From HR10 sp964615335 (GTDB lineage: Bacteria > Acidobacteriota > Blastocatellia > HR10): a stretch of 64,000 nt of DNA. Below, one piece after another: positions 34,781-43,062 of this stretch. Each line of letters starts with the position of its first letter. The stretch's first letter is position 1. The stretch lies in assembly GCA_964615335.1 (NCBI GenBank), contig CAZTMT010000001.1, positions 372,001 to 436,000 on the forward strand. The letters are read 5' to 3'. The position numbers were made by a program, and so were the translations under genes. The notes beneath the pieces were generated by a model. It saw nothing but the letters and a program-made list of their open reading frames with translations. It did no database searches and was not told where the DNA came from.

Positions 34781-34817
34781 ATTATACTGTCTGTCTGTCT
34801 GTCTGTCTGTCTGTCAA
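34781..34817 (-). promoter_or_regulatory. Promoter with (NCAG)6 tetranucleotide array in the spacer
   Basis: On the minus strand a perfect TTGACA (34812-34817) and a perfect TATAAT (34781-34786) are separated by 25 bases made of G followed by six ACAG units. The plus strand shows seven CTGT units at 34787-34814. Loss of two units gives a 17-base spacer. At present the hexamer 17 bases upstream of TATAAT is CAGACA, a 4/6 match, so activity should be weak. The leader to ATG 34633 is about 140 bases. The rest of the gap up to 34977 shows nothing else. Confidence 0.75.
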
Positions 34818-34977
34818 GTCCCGTTCTTTTCGCGGGGATGATAGAGGAGCTGAGAAGAGGTCCCGGGCACGCCCAGGTGGGGAAATCGGATCGGTTGGGC
34901 GGGGTTTCTCTGTGACGGTGTCCTTGAGGCGTCTTCGGCGGATCTCGGGGGCGGGGAGGACATCGAGCGAAGGCGTT

Positions 34978-35005
34978 TTGACTTGCGCCGCGCGTCGAGT
35001 ATGAT
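34978..35005 (+). promoter_or_regulatory. Promoter of the EF-G-like gene
   Basis: TTGACT (34978-34983), a 16-base spacer and TATGAT (35000-35005), about 49 bases before the start codon at 35054. AAGGAG at 35022-35027 is too far upstream to serve as the binding site; GAGGGGG at 35040 is nearer. Confidence 0.6.
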
Positions 35006-35053
35006 AAATTTACCAGTTTGCAAGGAGCATCCTGCTTTTGAGGGGGACGCATC

Positions 35054-37159
35054 ATGAAGACGTACACGGGGCCGGAGATTCGAAACGTGGCTGTTGTCGG
35101 GCATGGGGATGCGGGGAAGACGTCGCTTGTCTCCGCCATGCTTTTCGATGCCGGGGTCACGCCGCGACTCGGACGAGTGGATGAGGGGACGACGGTGACC
35201 GACTACGACGAGGATGAAATCGAGCGCAAGGTCACCCTTCAGACGGCTCTCGCTCACCTGGAATGGAAGGGGGTGAAGATCAACCTTCTGGACACGCCGG
35301 GCTATCAGGCCTTCATCCACGATGCGCGCGGGGCTGTGCGCGTGGCCGATACGGCGCTGGTCGTCGTAGATGCCGTCGAGGGGGTTCAGGTGCAGACGGA
35401 GAAGGCCTGGAGCTATGCGGAGGAATTCGGCGTCCCGCGCTTTCTGCTGCTCAACAAGATGGATCGCGAACGCGCGGATTTCGACGTGGCGCTGCGATCG
35501 GTCACCGAAGCGTTTGGACGTCTGGCCGTGCCCCTTCACATCCCGATCGGACGAGAGCGCGAATTCTCGGGCGTGGTGGATGTGATCGCGCGTCGCGCCT
35601 ATGTCTTCTCGCAGGATCTGAGCGGCCGGTTCACCGAGACCGATCCTCCGGCCGAATTGCGGGATGAAGTCGAGGCGCGTCGGGAAGCTCTTGTGGAGAT
35701 CGTCGCCGAAAGCTCGGATGAGCTTCTGGAGAAGTTCTTCGCCGAGGGGACTCTTTCGGATGAGGATGTGCTTCTGGGCCTGCGCAAGGCCATTCGGGAA
35801 CTGCGGCTCTTCCCGGTACTGGTGGCGTCGGCTTATGCGAACATTGGCATCCCGCTTCTTCTGGATGCGCTCGTGAAGTACGCTCCAGCGCCCACGGACT
35901 TTCGCGTCGTGCGCGGGCGCGCGGGGATCGAGCCCGATGCTCCGGTGATCGAGCGTCCGATCTCGGATGAGGCTCCCTATTCCGCCTTCGTCTTCAAGAC
36001 GATCGCCGATCCCTTCGCCGGGCGCATCACGCTCTTCAAGGTCTATTCGGGCGTCTTGAAATCGGACATGACGGCGTACAATCTCACCAAGGGCGTGACC
36101 GAGCGGCTCGGTCCGCTCTATGTCGTTCAGGGGAAGCAGCTCGAGAAAGTCCCCGAGTTGCACGCCGGAGACATCGGAGCCGTCACGAAGCTGCGCGAGA
36201 CGCAGACCAACGATACCTTCGCCGAGAAGACCGCGCCGATCCTGTACGAGCCGATCTCGTTCCCGCAGCCGGCCATCGCCTTCGCCATCGAGCCGAAGTC
36301 GCGAGCGGATGAGGATAAACTCTCGGCGGCTCTGCATAAACTCCTCGAAGAGGATCTCGCCCTGCGCTTTGAGCGCGATCCGCAGACGAAAGACTTTCTG
36401 CTCTCGGGGACCGGGCAGCTTCATATCGAGACCGTTGTGGCCCGACTCAAGAAGCGCTATGGCGTAGACGTGAATGTGAAGCTCCCGAAGGTGCCTTATC
36501 GGGAGACATTCAAAAATCGCGTGGAGGCGCACGGTCGGCACAAGAAGCAGACGGGGGGACGCGGTCAGTTTGGCGATTGTGTCTGCGTCTTCGAACCCCT
36601 GCCGCGCGGCCGCGGTTTTGAGTTCGTGGACAAGATCTTCGGAGGCGTGATCCCGCAGCAATTCCGCCCGGCTGTGGAGAAGGGCATTCTCGAAGCCGCG
36701 CAGAACGGTCCTCTGGCCGGCTATCCTGTTGTGGATTTCCGCGTCGAGTTGATTGACGGGCAGACGCATCCGGTGGATTCCGATGAGCTGTCTTTCAAGC
36801 TGGCGGGGATCAAGGCCTTTCGCATCGCCATGGAGAGGGCCAATCCCGTGCTCCTGGAACCGATCATGCATGTGGAAGTCGTCGTCCCCCAGGAATGCGC
36901 CGGAGATGTCATCGGCGATCTGAATTCCCGACGCGGGCGCATCCTCGGCATGGAGGCGCGGGGCAAGCAGCAGGTCATTCGGGCGCAGGTCCCTCTGGCC
37001 GAGATGCTCACCTATCAATCCACGTTGAATTCGCTCACGGGCGCGCGCGGGACCTATACGATGGAACTCTCGCATTATGACGAGGTGCCTCCTCATATCG
37101 CGCAGAAGATCATCGCCGAAGCGCGCGCCGAAGGTCGTGTCCGCGCCGAGGAGGAGTGA
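35054..37159 (+). CDS. EF-G-like translational GTPase (EF-G paralogue)
   Basis: A 701-aa five-domain EF-G-like GTPase: P-loop GHGDAGKTS, switch-II DTPGYQAF, G4 NKMDRERADF, domain IV RGQFGDCVCVFEPLPRG, and domain V HVEVVVPQECAGDVIGDLNSRRG. The P-loop is GHGDAGKT instead of the GHIDAGKT of the main EF-G, and the N-terminal RLGRVDEGTTVTDYDEDEI marks the EF-G-like (EF-G2) subgroup. These paralogues often lack full translocation activity or act in ribosome rescue or recycling. It is not in the str operon context, so a normal fusA is expected elsewhere. Confidence 0.9.
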   Translation: MKTYTGPEIRNVAVVGHGDAGKTSLVSAMLFDAGVTPRLGRVDEGTTVTDYDEDEIERKVTLQTALAHLEWKGVKINLLDTPGYQAFIHDARGAVRVADTALVVVDAVEGVQVQTEKAWSYAEEFGVPRFLLLNKMDRERADFDVALRSVTEAFGRLAVPLHIPIGREREFSGVVDVIARRAYVFSQDLSGRFTETDPPAELRDEVEARREALVEIVAESSDELLEKFFAEGTLSDEDVLLGLRKAIRELRLFPVLVASAYANIGIPLLLDALVKYAPAPTDFRVVRGRAGIEPDAPVIERPISDEAPYSAFVFKTIADPFAGRITLFKVYSGVLKSDMTAYNLTKGVTERLGPLYVVQGKQLEKVPELHAGDIGAVTKLRETQTNDTFAEKTAPILYEPISFPQPAIAFAIEPKSRADEDKLSAALHKLLEEDLALRFERDPQTKDFLLSGTGQLHIETVVARLKKRYGVDVNVKLPKVPYRETFKNRVEAHGRHKKQTGGRGQFGDCVCVFEPLPRGRGFEFVDKIFGGVIPQQFRPAVEKGILEAAQNGPLAGYPVVDFRVELIDGQTHPVDSDELSFKLAGIKAFRIAMERANPVLLEPIMHVEVVVPQECAGDVIGDLNSRRGRILGMEARGKQQVIRAQVPLAEMLTYQSTLNSLTGARGTYTMELSHYDEVPPHIAQKIIAEARAEGRVRAEEE

Positions 37160-37175
37160 GCGATCCCTCGGAGTG

Positions 37176-37772
37176 ATGGAGAAGCTGCTCGTCGCGACGA
37201 CGAATCCGGGGAAGTGGGGGGAGATTCGAGAGCTGTTGGCCGATCTTCCCTTCGAGCTGGTTTCTTTAGAGACCCTGCCGCACGTCCCCGATGTCGAAGA
37301 ATCCGGCTCCACGTATGAGGAGAACGCGTTGCTCAAAGCGCGCGCGTTCCACCGGTGGACGGGATGGCTCACGATCGCCGAGGATTCCGGCCTGGAGGTG
37401 GATGCGCTCGACGGGGCTCCCGGGCTCCTCTCGGCGCGCTACGGCCCAAGCGATGCCGAGCGCATCGCCCGCCTCCTGGAAGAGCTGCGCGATGTGCCCC
37501 CACCGAAGCGCACGGCTCGGTTCGTCTGTGTCGCCGCCCTGGTCGGTCCTTCCATCCAGAAGACGTTCCGGGCCGAGGTGCGCGGTCTCATCCGAACAGC
37601 TCCATCCGGGCAGGGAGGCTTCGGCTATGATCCCATCTTCGAATATCCCCCTTTGGGAAAAACCTTCGCCGAGATGACGCGCGCCGAGAAATCCCGCGTG
37701 AGCCATCGTGGTCGGGCAATCGCCGAGCTTCGCGATTTCCTCGCTCGATATGCGCGCGGCGACATGGGGTGA
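37176..37772 (+). CDS. rdgB: XTP/dITP pyrophosphatase (RdgB/HAM1)
   Basis: A 198-aa house-cleaning nucleotidase that hydrolyses XTP, dITP and ITP to monophosphates. Motifs are LLVATTNPGKWGEIRELL at the N-terminus, ENALLKARAF, AEDSGLEVDALDGAPGLLSARYG, GGFGYDPIF and SRVSHRGRAI. ATG 37176 lies 16 bases after the EF-G-like gene stop, so the two are probably co-transcribed. Length fits the family. Confidence 0.94.
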   Translation: MEKLLVATTNPGKWGEIRELLADLPFELVSLETLPHVPDVEESGSTYEENALLKARAFHRWTGWLTIAEDSGLEVDALDGAPGLLSARYGPSDAERIARLLEELRDVPPPKRTARFVCVAALVGPSIQKTFRAEVRGLIRTAPSGQGGFGYDPIFEYPPLGKTFAEMTRAEKSRVSHRGRAIAELRDFLARYARGDMG

Positions 37773-37936
37773 GGTCCAGGCGGCGAGCGTCTTCCCGTTG
37801 TAGCGAGGGGTTGAAGGCACGACGCGGAACTGAATGCTGCGCAGATCTTGTCCTGCTCGCTCTCGAAAGATCGCGCGCATTTCTCGAGCGGGAATCGCGC
37901 GGGATTTTTTTTCGTTCGGGCGACGTCTTGGGATGT

Positions 37937-38788
37937 TCAGCTTCCCCAATCGCGCTTGTAGCGGAAGTCGTGGCCGATCGAGCGCGAGGAGATCTTCGGG
38001 CAGAGAGGGGTCCGTCGTTTGAAGTGGGATCGGCGCACCATCTCGGCCACACGGCGCACGAGCGCTTCCTCGTAGCCGTTCTCCACGAGCGTTCGCACGG
38101 GCACGCGCCGATCCACAAGCTCCACCAGAAGGCTGTCCAGCACGTCGTAGGTCATGCCCAGTTCCGCTTCGTCCGATTGGCCGATCCAGAGATCGGCTGT
38201 CGGCGTCTTCTCCCGGATGCGCTCCGGAACGCCGAGATAGTGCGCGAGCTGTCGCACTTCGGTCTTATAGAGATCGCCGAGCGGCCACATCGCCGCGGCC
38301 ATATCGCCGTAGATCGTCCCATATCCGACAAGCAGTTCCGTCTTGTTGCTGGTACCGATCACCAGGGCGCGCAGAGCTGCTGAGAGATCGTACAGAACAA
38401 GCATACGCGTGCGCGCCATGACGTTGCCTCGCCGCACGCGATCGGCATCCGGGAAGCGTTCCAGATATGCGTCCACCATCGGCGTGATCTCCACCAGGAT
38501 CGTCTGAATCCCCAACTGCTCGGCGACCGCCCGGGCATCGGAGAGGCTTGTGGGATCGCTCGTCCGATAGGGCATGAGCACGCCGTAGGTATTCTCCGGA
38601 CCGAGCGCCCGCGCCGTCAGATGGGCGACGACCGAGGAGTCCAACCCTCCCGAGAGTCCGATCACGCCGCGCTCGAAGCCCACCTTCGTCACCTCTTCGC
38701 GGATGAAGCGGATGAGCAGCTCGGCCGCCAAAGCGGGATCGAACTTCTCGAACGAGGCTCCGGGTTTTGTCTCAGAAGCTTTCATCAT
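37937..38788 (-). CDS. nadE: NAD synthetase, ammonia-type domain
   Basis: A protein of about 283 aa of the PP-loop family: ATP-binding SGGLDSSVVAHLTA, followed by GVLMPYRTS, RTRMLVLYDLS, GTSNKTELLVGYGTIYGD, and PTADLWIGQSDEAELGMTYDVLD. It adenylates and amidates nicotinate adenine dinucleotide to make NAD. It lacks the glutaminase domain, but the nitrilase gene upstream overlaps its start by 17 bases. ATG 38788 is preferred over 38815. The two genes probably form one glutamine-dependent enzyme. Confidence 0.93.
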   Translation of the reverse strand: MMKASETKPGASFEKFDPALAAELLIRFIREEVTKVGFERGVIGLSGGLDSSVVAHLTARALGPENTYGVLMPYRTSDPTSLSDARAVAEQLGIQTILVEITPMVDAYLERFPDADRVRRGNVMARTRMLVLYDLSAALRALVIGTSNKTELLVGYGTIYGDMAAAMWPLGDLYKTEVRQLAHYLGVPERIREKTPTADLWIGQSDEAELGMTYDVLDSLLVELVDRRVPVRTLVENGYEEALVRRVAEMVRRSHFKRRTPLCPKISSRSIGHDFRYKRDWGS

Positions 38789-39656
38789 AGGGCGAGAGGT
38801 GATATCGTTTCGCATAGATGCGTCGAAGTTCGCGCAAGACCAGATCCAGGCGTTCGTCGCGCAGAAGCGGATAGAACGTGCGTGCGCGGCGGATCTCCTC
38901 CGTATCCACTTCGGCCACGATCAGCGCCTCGTCCAGCGTGGGAGCGCTCGCGACCGGGCGCCCGAAAGGGTCCACGATCATGGAGCCTCCGGCGAAGACG
39001 GCTCCATCCTCCAGTCCGACGCGATTCACGTAAACGATGTAGATCATGTAGGCCTGGGCTGCCGAATGGGTGATCGTCTCCCAGGCCTTGAGGCTACCGA
39101 GCTTCCCCTGGCCGCGCACGCCGCGTCCGGGGCCGGCCGAGAGGCAGAGAAGGATCTGCGCGCCATCCTGGGCCAGAAGATAAACGGACGAAGGATGCCA
39201 CATGTCCTCGCAGATGAGCATCCCCGTGCGTCCCCATCGCGTGTCGAAAGCGCGCAACACGTCCCCCGGCGCCAGATATCGTCCTTCGTCGAACATCCCG
39301 TAAGTCGGCAGATAGAGCTTGCGGTGAACGTGGACGATTTCCCCTCGGCTCACATACACGGCCGAATTGAAGAAGCGGAAATCTTCGGAGACCTCGACGC
39401 ATCCGAAGGCAACATCCACGCGGTGCGCCGCGCTGGCCTCCCGCAGTGCGGTCACCACATCGGAGCGGGTGGGTTCCAGCGCGACCTCCGGGACCAAATC
39501 CTCCAGGTAATATCCCGTGAGGGAAAGCTCGGGAAAGACGATGAGATCCGCTCCCTGCTCGGCCGCGCGCGCGAGAGTCTCCAGATGCAGCGTCAGATTG
39601 CGCGAGACATCACCCAGGGAGGGTCGAATCTGCGCCAGTGCGATTCGAAAGCGCAT
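38772..39656 (-). CDS. Nitrilase-fold amidase, probable glutaminase partner of NadE
   Basis: A 294-aa C-N hydrolase with the full triad Glu43 (FPELSLTGYY), Lys113 (HRKLYLPTYG) and Cys149 (LICEDMWH). Its stop lies inside the start of nadE. In most glutamine-dependent NAD synthetases this domain is the N-terminal half of one chain, with the same ELSLTGY and RKLYLPTYG blocks. Here it is a separate gene, so it likely feeds ammonia to the adjacent synthetase subunit. Another amidase role is possible but less likely given the overlap. Confidence 0.85.
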   Translation of the reverse strand: MRFRIALAQIRPSLGDVSRNLTLHLETLARAAEQGADLIVFPELSLTGYYLEDLVPEVALEPTRSDVVTALREASAAHRVDVAFGCVEVSEDFRFFNSAVYVSRGEIVHVHRKLYLPTYGMFDEGRYLAPGDVLRAFDTRWGRTGMLICEDMWHPSSVYLLAQDGAQILLCLSAGPGRGVRGQGKLGSLKAWETITHSAAQAYMIYIVYVNRVGLEDGAVFAGGSMIVDPFGRPVASAPTLDEALIVAEVDTEEIRRARTFYPLLRDERLDLVLRELRRIYAKRYHLSPYDESF

Positions 39657-39662
39657 TCTCGC

Positions 39663-40343
39663 TCACCGCACCTCCAGGGGCTGGCCGAGGACGAGGCGGA
39701 ATCGCGTCCCCGGACGCAGCGAGATGTCTTCGCCTGGGAGCGTGATCTCCGTCGCCCCGGACTCCCGAGTTGAGACTTTCATCAGCTCGACGCTTTCGCG
39801 TCGCAGTCCGCGTCGGGAGGGCTTGCCTTCCGGAATCCCGGGGTCGGGGATTCGGCGAATACTGATCCCTCCGGAGACTTCGATACGCGGTCCACGGCGC
39901 GGCTCGCCGGGCGTGGTCTCGGGCGGAGCCGCTTCTTTCGGAGGGGGCGGAGGCTCGAGCGCTTTCACGCGGAGGACGATCGGCATGGTCCGCACGCCCA
40001 GAGAGACTCCGTCGAAGTACAGGACGAGCGTCGAGAAATTCCCCTCCTCATCCTGTTCGGCTCGGGCTCGGCCGAGGATGCGCGCGCCTCGGGGGAGCAC
40101 CTCCTTACCCCCCACCAGAATGGAATGCGTCAGCCGGAGCACGACGCGCCCCTCTTCGCCAATGAGGCGGGTATCCAGATCCTCTTCCAGCTCGGCCAGC
40201 AATTCGGTCCCCGAAGGAATCGTCGCCTGCGGAGGGGATGAGGTCATCGCCTCCACCGCTGGGAAAAGGAGCGCCGCACTTGCGATGAGGCTTGTCATCA
40301 GCAAAGCCCAAGATGGGTGCAGCAGCCTATCAGAGCGGCTCAT
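39663..40343 (-). CDS. Secreted hypothetical protein
   Basis: A 226-aa protein with a signal segment (WALLMTSLIASAALLFPAVEA). The N-terminal domain has IPSGTELLAELEEDLDTRLIGEEGRVVLRL and LPRGARILGRA, and a proline-rich linker (EPPPPPKEAAPPETTPGEP) follows. The C-terminal segment is LRPGTRFRLVLGQPLEV. The GTxL...G.....P.G pattern resembles small beta-barrel domains of acidobacterial secreted proteins, but no family was recognised. It stops 6 bases before the nitrilase start and is probably transcribed with it. Confidence 0.7.
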   Translation of the reverse strand: MSRSDRLLHPSWALLMTSLIASAALLFPAVEAMTSSPPQATIPSGTELLAELEEDLDTRLIGEEGRVVLRLTHSILVGGKEVLPRGARILGRARAEQDEEGNFSTLVLYFDGVSLGVRTMPIVLRVKALEPPPPPKEAAPPETTPGEPRRGPRIEVSGGISIRRIPDPGIPEGKPSRRGLRRESVELMKVSTRESGATEITLPGEDISLRPGTRFRLVLGQPLEVR

Positions 40344-40398
40344 ACTCTCCTCCTCACGGACCGGCGAGAAGGCGTCGGTTACGAGTAGGCCTTCTCGC

Positions 40399-41685
40399 TC
40401 ACCGAAGCCCGTAGATTTTCAATCGAAACTCATCGTTGGTCAGTTTAATCTCCGGGCGAATCCCCGAGAAGCGCTGGGCCGTGTGCAAGAGCATGGGCAC
40501 TCCACCGGTCACCGTCTCCAGCCCATAGTATGGGCTTTTGAAGATCGCTTTCAGCCGGGGATGGGGCGCCTGGACGACGCCGTAGCAGATGGGATCGAGC
40601 GCGACTCCGCGAGTCCGCATCGGATTGATGAGTTCCAGGCGGTCGTCGAAGATGAGCAGGCGCGTCCTGTGGTCGCGAGCGCTGTAGTCGCGGTGTACCA
40701 GAGCATTGGTGAGCGCTTCGAGCACGGCCGCCCGGGGATAGCTCGCGCGCGGCGCGACGGGCGAGGGGCTCGACCAGCGGCGCATCGGACGCTCCGAGAG
40801 CAAATCAGTATAGCGGGCGAGAAACTGCAGCGCCCGCTCGTAGATGCTCGCCAGATTACCGGCGATCTCCTCTCGCTCGACGATCGGATCCGTGATGTCC
40901 ACTCCCCCAAAGCGTGTGGCCACAAGACTGCTGTGTGGAAGATGCCGGGCGACCTCCTGGTCTTTCCCGAACAGAAGCAAGCCGGCGAGCGTCGGAGCGC
41001 TCTCGCGCTCCAGGGGAACGGCCAACTGAAGGTAGTGGATCATGACCTCGTCAACCGGATATCCGTGTTCTTCGAACTCGCTCAGATCGCCCCCGCGCAG
41101 TTCCCGGACGTAGCTCCAGAAGATGGCCTCATCAATATCGTCCAGCGTCGCCGTCGTGATGGGCAGCAGCTCGAATCCGTACGAATGGTGGGGGTCGTAC
41201 ATCTCGGCGATCTCTTCGGCGGTCGCCTCGCGCTTGGTCGAGCCGATGCGCACGTAGCATCGGTGATCGAAGGTGCGATAGGGTCGGTGCACGCCCCGCA
41301 CCTCCAGCGCCACGATGCGCTTGCCGTTGTCGAAGGCGATCTTATTGATCTGCGGGCGAATGGGGGGGATGACGAGTCGTCGGCAGACATCAATGAGCTG
41401 TTGCTCCACCCATTCCGGATCATCCACCCCTTCGACGCGCCGATTGTCGTTGACGCCGATGATGATAAATCCCCCTCCGGAGTTAGCCAGAGCGACGACC
41501 TCCGCCGCGAGCTTCTCCGGATTGTTCAAGCGCACTTTGAACTCGACGTAGCTGTCTTCTCCTCCCTGAATGAGATTGAGCAGCTCCATCCGATCCAGCA
41601 GGATGTGGTCCTCCAGATACTGTTGCGCGAAGAAGGAGCGCGTGGAGCTGGGGACGTGTCGGTTGCGGAATCGCTTCCTTCCCAT
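40399..41685 (-). CDS. AlbA_2 (Schlafen-type) putative DNA-binding protein with ATPase-like C-terminus
   Basis: A protein of about 428 aa. The N-terminal AlbA_2/Schlafen domain spans EDSYVEFKVRLNNPEKLAAEVVALANSGGGFIIIGVND and RCYVRIGSTKREATAEEI. The C-terminal part has EALTNALVHRDYSARDHRTRLLIFDDRLELINP, typical of the HATPase_c_4 module in RecG-like transcriptional regulators. ATG 41685 follows GAGGCGG; GTG 41715 is a longer option. Roles in regulation or nucleic-acid defence have been proposed for the family. Nothing nearby points to a defence island. Confidence 0.78.
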   Translation of the reverse strand: MGRKRFRNRHVPSSTRSFFAQQYLEDHILLDRMELLNLIQGGEDSYVEFKVRLNNPEKLAAEVVALANSGGGFIIIGVNDNRRVEGVDDPEWVEQQLIDVCRRLVIPPIRPQINKIAFDNGKRIVALEVRGVHRPYRTFDHRCYVRIGSTKREATAEEIAEMYDPHHSYGFELLPITTATLDDIDEAIFWSYVRELRGGDLSEFEEHGYPVDEVMIHYLQLAVPLERESAPTLAGLLLFGKDQEVARHLPHSSLVATRFGGVDITDPIVEREEIAGNLASIYERALQFLARYTDLLSERPMRRWSSPSPVAPRASYPRAAVLEALTNALVHRDYSARDHRTRLLIFDDRLELINPMRTRGVALDPICYGVVQAPHPRLKAIFKSPYYGLETVTGGVPMLLHTAQRFSGIRPEIKLTNDEFRLKIYGLR

Positions 41686-41828
41686 GAGCCGCCTCGCATT
41701 TTTAAGATCCCGCACCGGATGCGATGCATCCGGCGAGGTGTCTCTCCTTCAGGTCACCGTCGCTCGCGCAAGGGGAAAATATATCACGATTTCCGTTGTC
41801 CGTGCAAAAACCTTCAGTCCGCAGGGGG

Positions 41829-43052
41829 TCACTGGGAAGTCTCCGCATACGGTTTGCGCAGGTACCGACGGGCTTGTTCGTGAGCATCCAGCACGTCCGG
41901 GCGCGCCAGGACGGTTCGATACTCCTTCTGGGCAGCTCGCCGTTCGCCCCGCAGATCGAGAATCTGCCCGATACGCAGATGCGCGAGCGTCTTCAAATCA
42001 GCCTGCGCGTCCTCCAGGGCGAGGAGACGGCGGAAGTGATGCAGCGCCGCTTGCTTGTACCCGCTCTGAAAGAGAGCTTCCGCGTACTGATAACGGATCA
42101 GGTCCTGCATCTCGCGATAGGCCGGGTGCGTGAGCAACTCCTCGAAGGCCCGGACGGCTTCGGCCCGTTCCCCCATGCGCATGAGGAGATTCGCCCGTTC
42201 CAGCGCGAAGAGGTGGTTCCGGGGATACCGGGAGATCAATTCCTCGAGCGTGCGCAGGGCGTCGGGGAATCGCTTCTCGCGATAGTAGACAGCGATCAGG
42301 AGCGTGCGGGCATCATCGGCCACGTATTTGCCCGAGCGCGCGGCTTCCTCCAGTTGCTGAATCCCGCGCTCGCGGCTGCCGCGAATCCCCCCGAGGGCGA
42401 TGAGGATTCGGACGGCCAGAGGCAAGCTCCCCACGATGTATTCGTAGAGGCCGACCGTGAGGTATGCATCGGCAAAGCCCGGATCGCGGCGCAGAACCTC
42501 CCGATGCTCCTTCACCGCGCGGAGGCCGTTGCGCAGGGCCGAGAAGAACTTTCGAAGGACCGTCGCCTCATATCCCGCGAGCACAGCATACGCGGCGCCC
42601 AGGAAATATCGCGCTTCGACATCGGCCTCGTCGGCGTGGAGCCGAGCCTGAGCTTTCTCGATCGCCCGTTCGATGAGGTCGCGAAACTGCTTCTCCTGCT
42701 GTTCGTCAGCACGTTCCTCCGGCTGGGCGTAAAAGGCCGGGTTAATGTAAATGCCCGTTTGCAGACGCCGCGTGCGATGGAGCCATTCGATCCAGGCGTG
42801 CGTGGCCAGATAGAGAGGGCCGGCCGGATGCTCCGGGAAGTCCGTGGCCAACCGCTCGAAGTACTCTCGCGCCTTCTCATATTCGAGGTTGTAGAAGGCT
42901 TCGAATCCGGCGCGACGCAAGGCCTCGAAGGATTCCGACGCCTGAGGCGTCAGGGATCTCCCGAAGGGAAAAGACGTGGCCCAGGAGAACACGATCACAA
43001 TCGGCAGAAGGAGACCCACACGCTTTCTGGGCGCATTCATACCGGCCTTCAT
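41829..43052 (-). CDS. Exported TPR-repeat protein
   Basis: A 407-aa protein with an N-terminal hydrophobic segment (VGLLLPIVIVFSWATSF) and tetratricopeptide-like helices. These include AFYNLEYEKAREYFERLATDFPEHPAGPLYLA, DALRTLEELISRYPRNHLFALERANLLMRMG and QYAEALFQSGYKQAALHHFRRLLALE. Likely a periplasmic scaffold for protein contacts. Starts at 43052 or 43040 are both possible. It lies 10 bases after the lipid-kinase gene and is probably transcribed with it. Confidence 0.78.
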   Translation of the reverse strand: MKAGMNAPRKRVGLLLPIVIVFSWATSFPFGRSLTPQASESFEALRRAGFEAFYNLEYEKAREYFERLATDFPEHPAGPLYLATHAWIEWLHRTRRLQTGIYINPAFYAQPEERADEQQEKQFRDLIERAIEKAQARLHADEADVEARYFLGAAYAVLAGYEATVLRKFFSALRNGLRAVKEHREVLRRDPGFADAYLTVGLYEYIVGSLPLAVRILIALGGIRGSRERGIQQLEEAARSGKYVADDARTLLIAVYYREKRFPDALRTLEELISRYPRNHLFALERANLLMRMGERAEAVRAFEELLTHPAYREMQDLIRYQYAEALFQSGYKQAALHHFRRLLALEDAQADLKTLAHLRIGQILDLRGERRAAQKEYRTVLARPDVLDAHEQARRYLRKPYAETSQ

Positions 43053-43062
43053 CGTCTCAATT

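Noticed and set aside
34814..37372. An 852-codon minus-strand ORF
   Set aside because: It lies antisense to the EF-G-like gene, has low-complexity arginine, leucine and histidine composition, and no family motif. It is a shadow of a high-GC gene.
37901..37912. T-run after rdgB as an intrinsic terminator
   Set aside because: Eight T residues are present at 37905-37912, but the best stem in front (AATC/GATT) is only four pairs, too weak to call.
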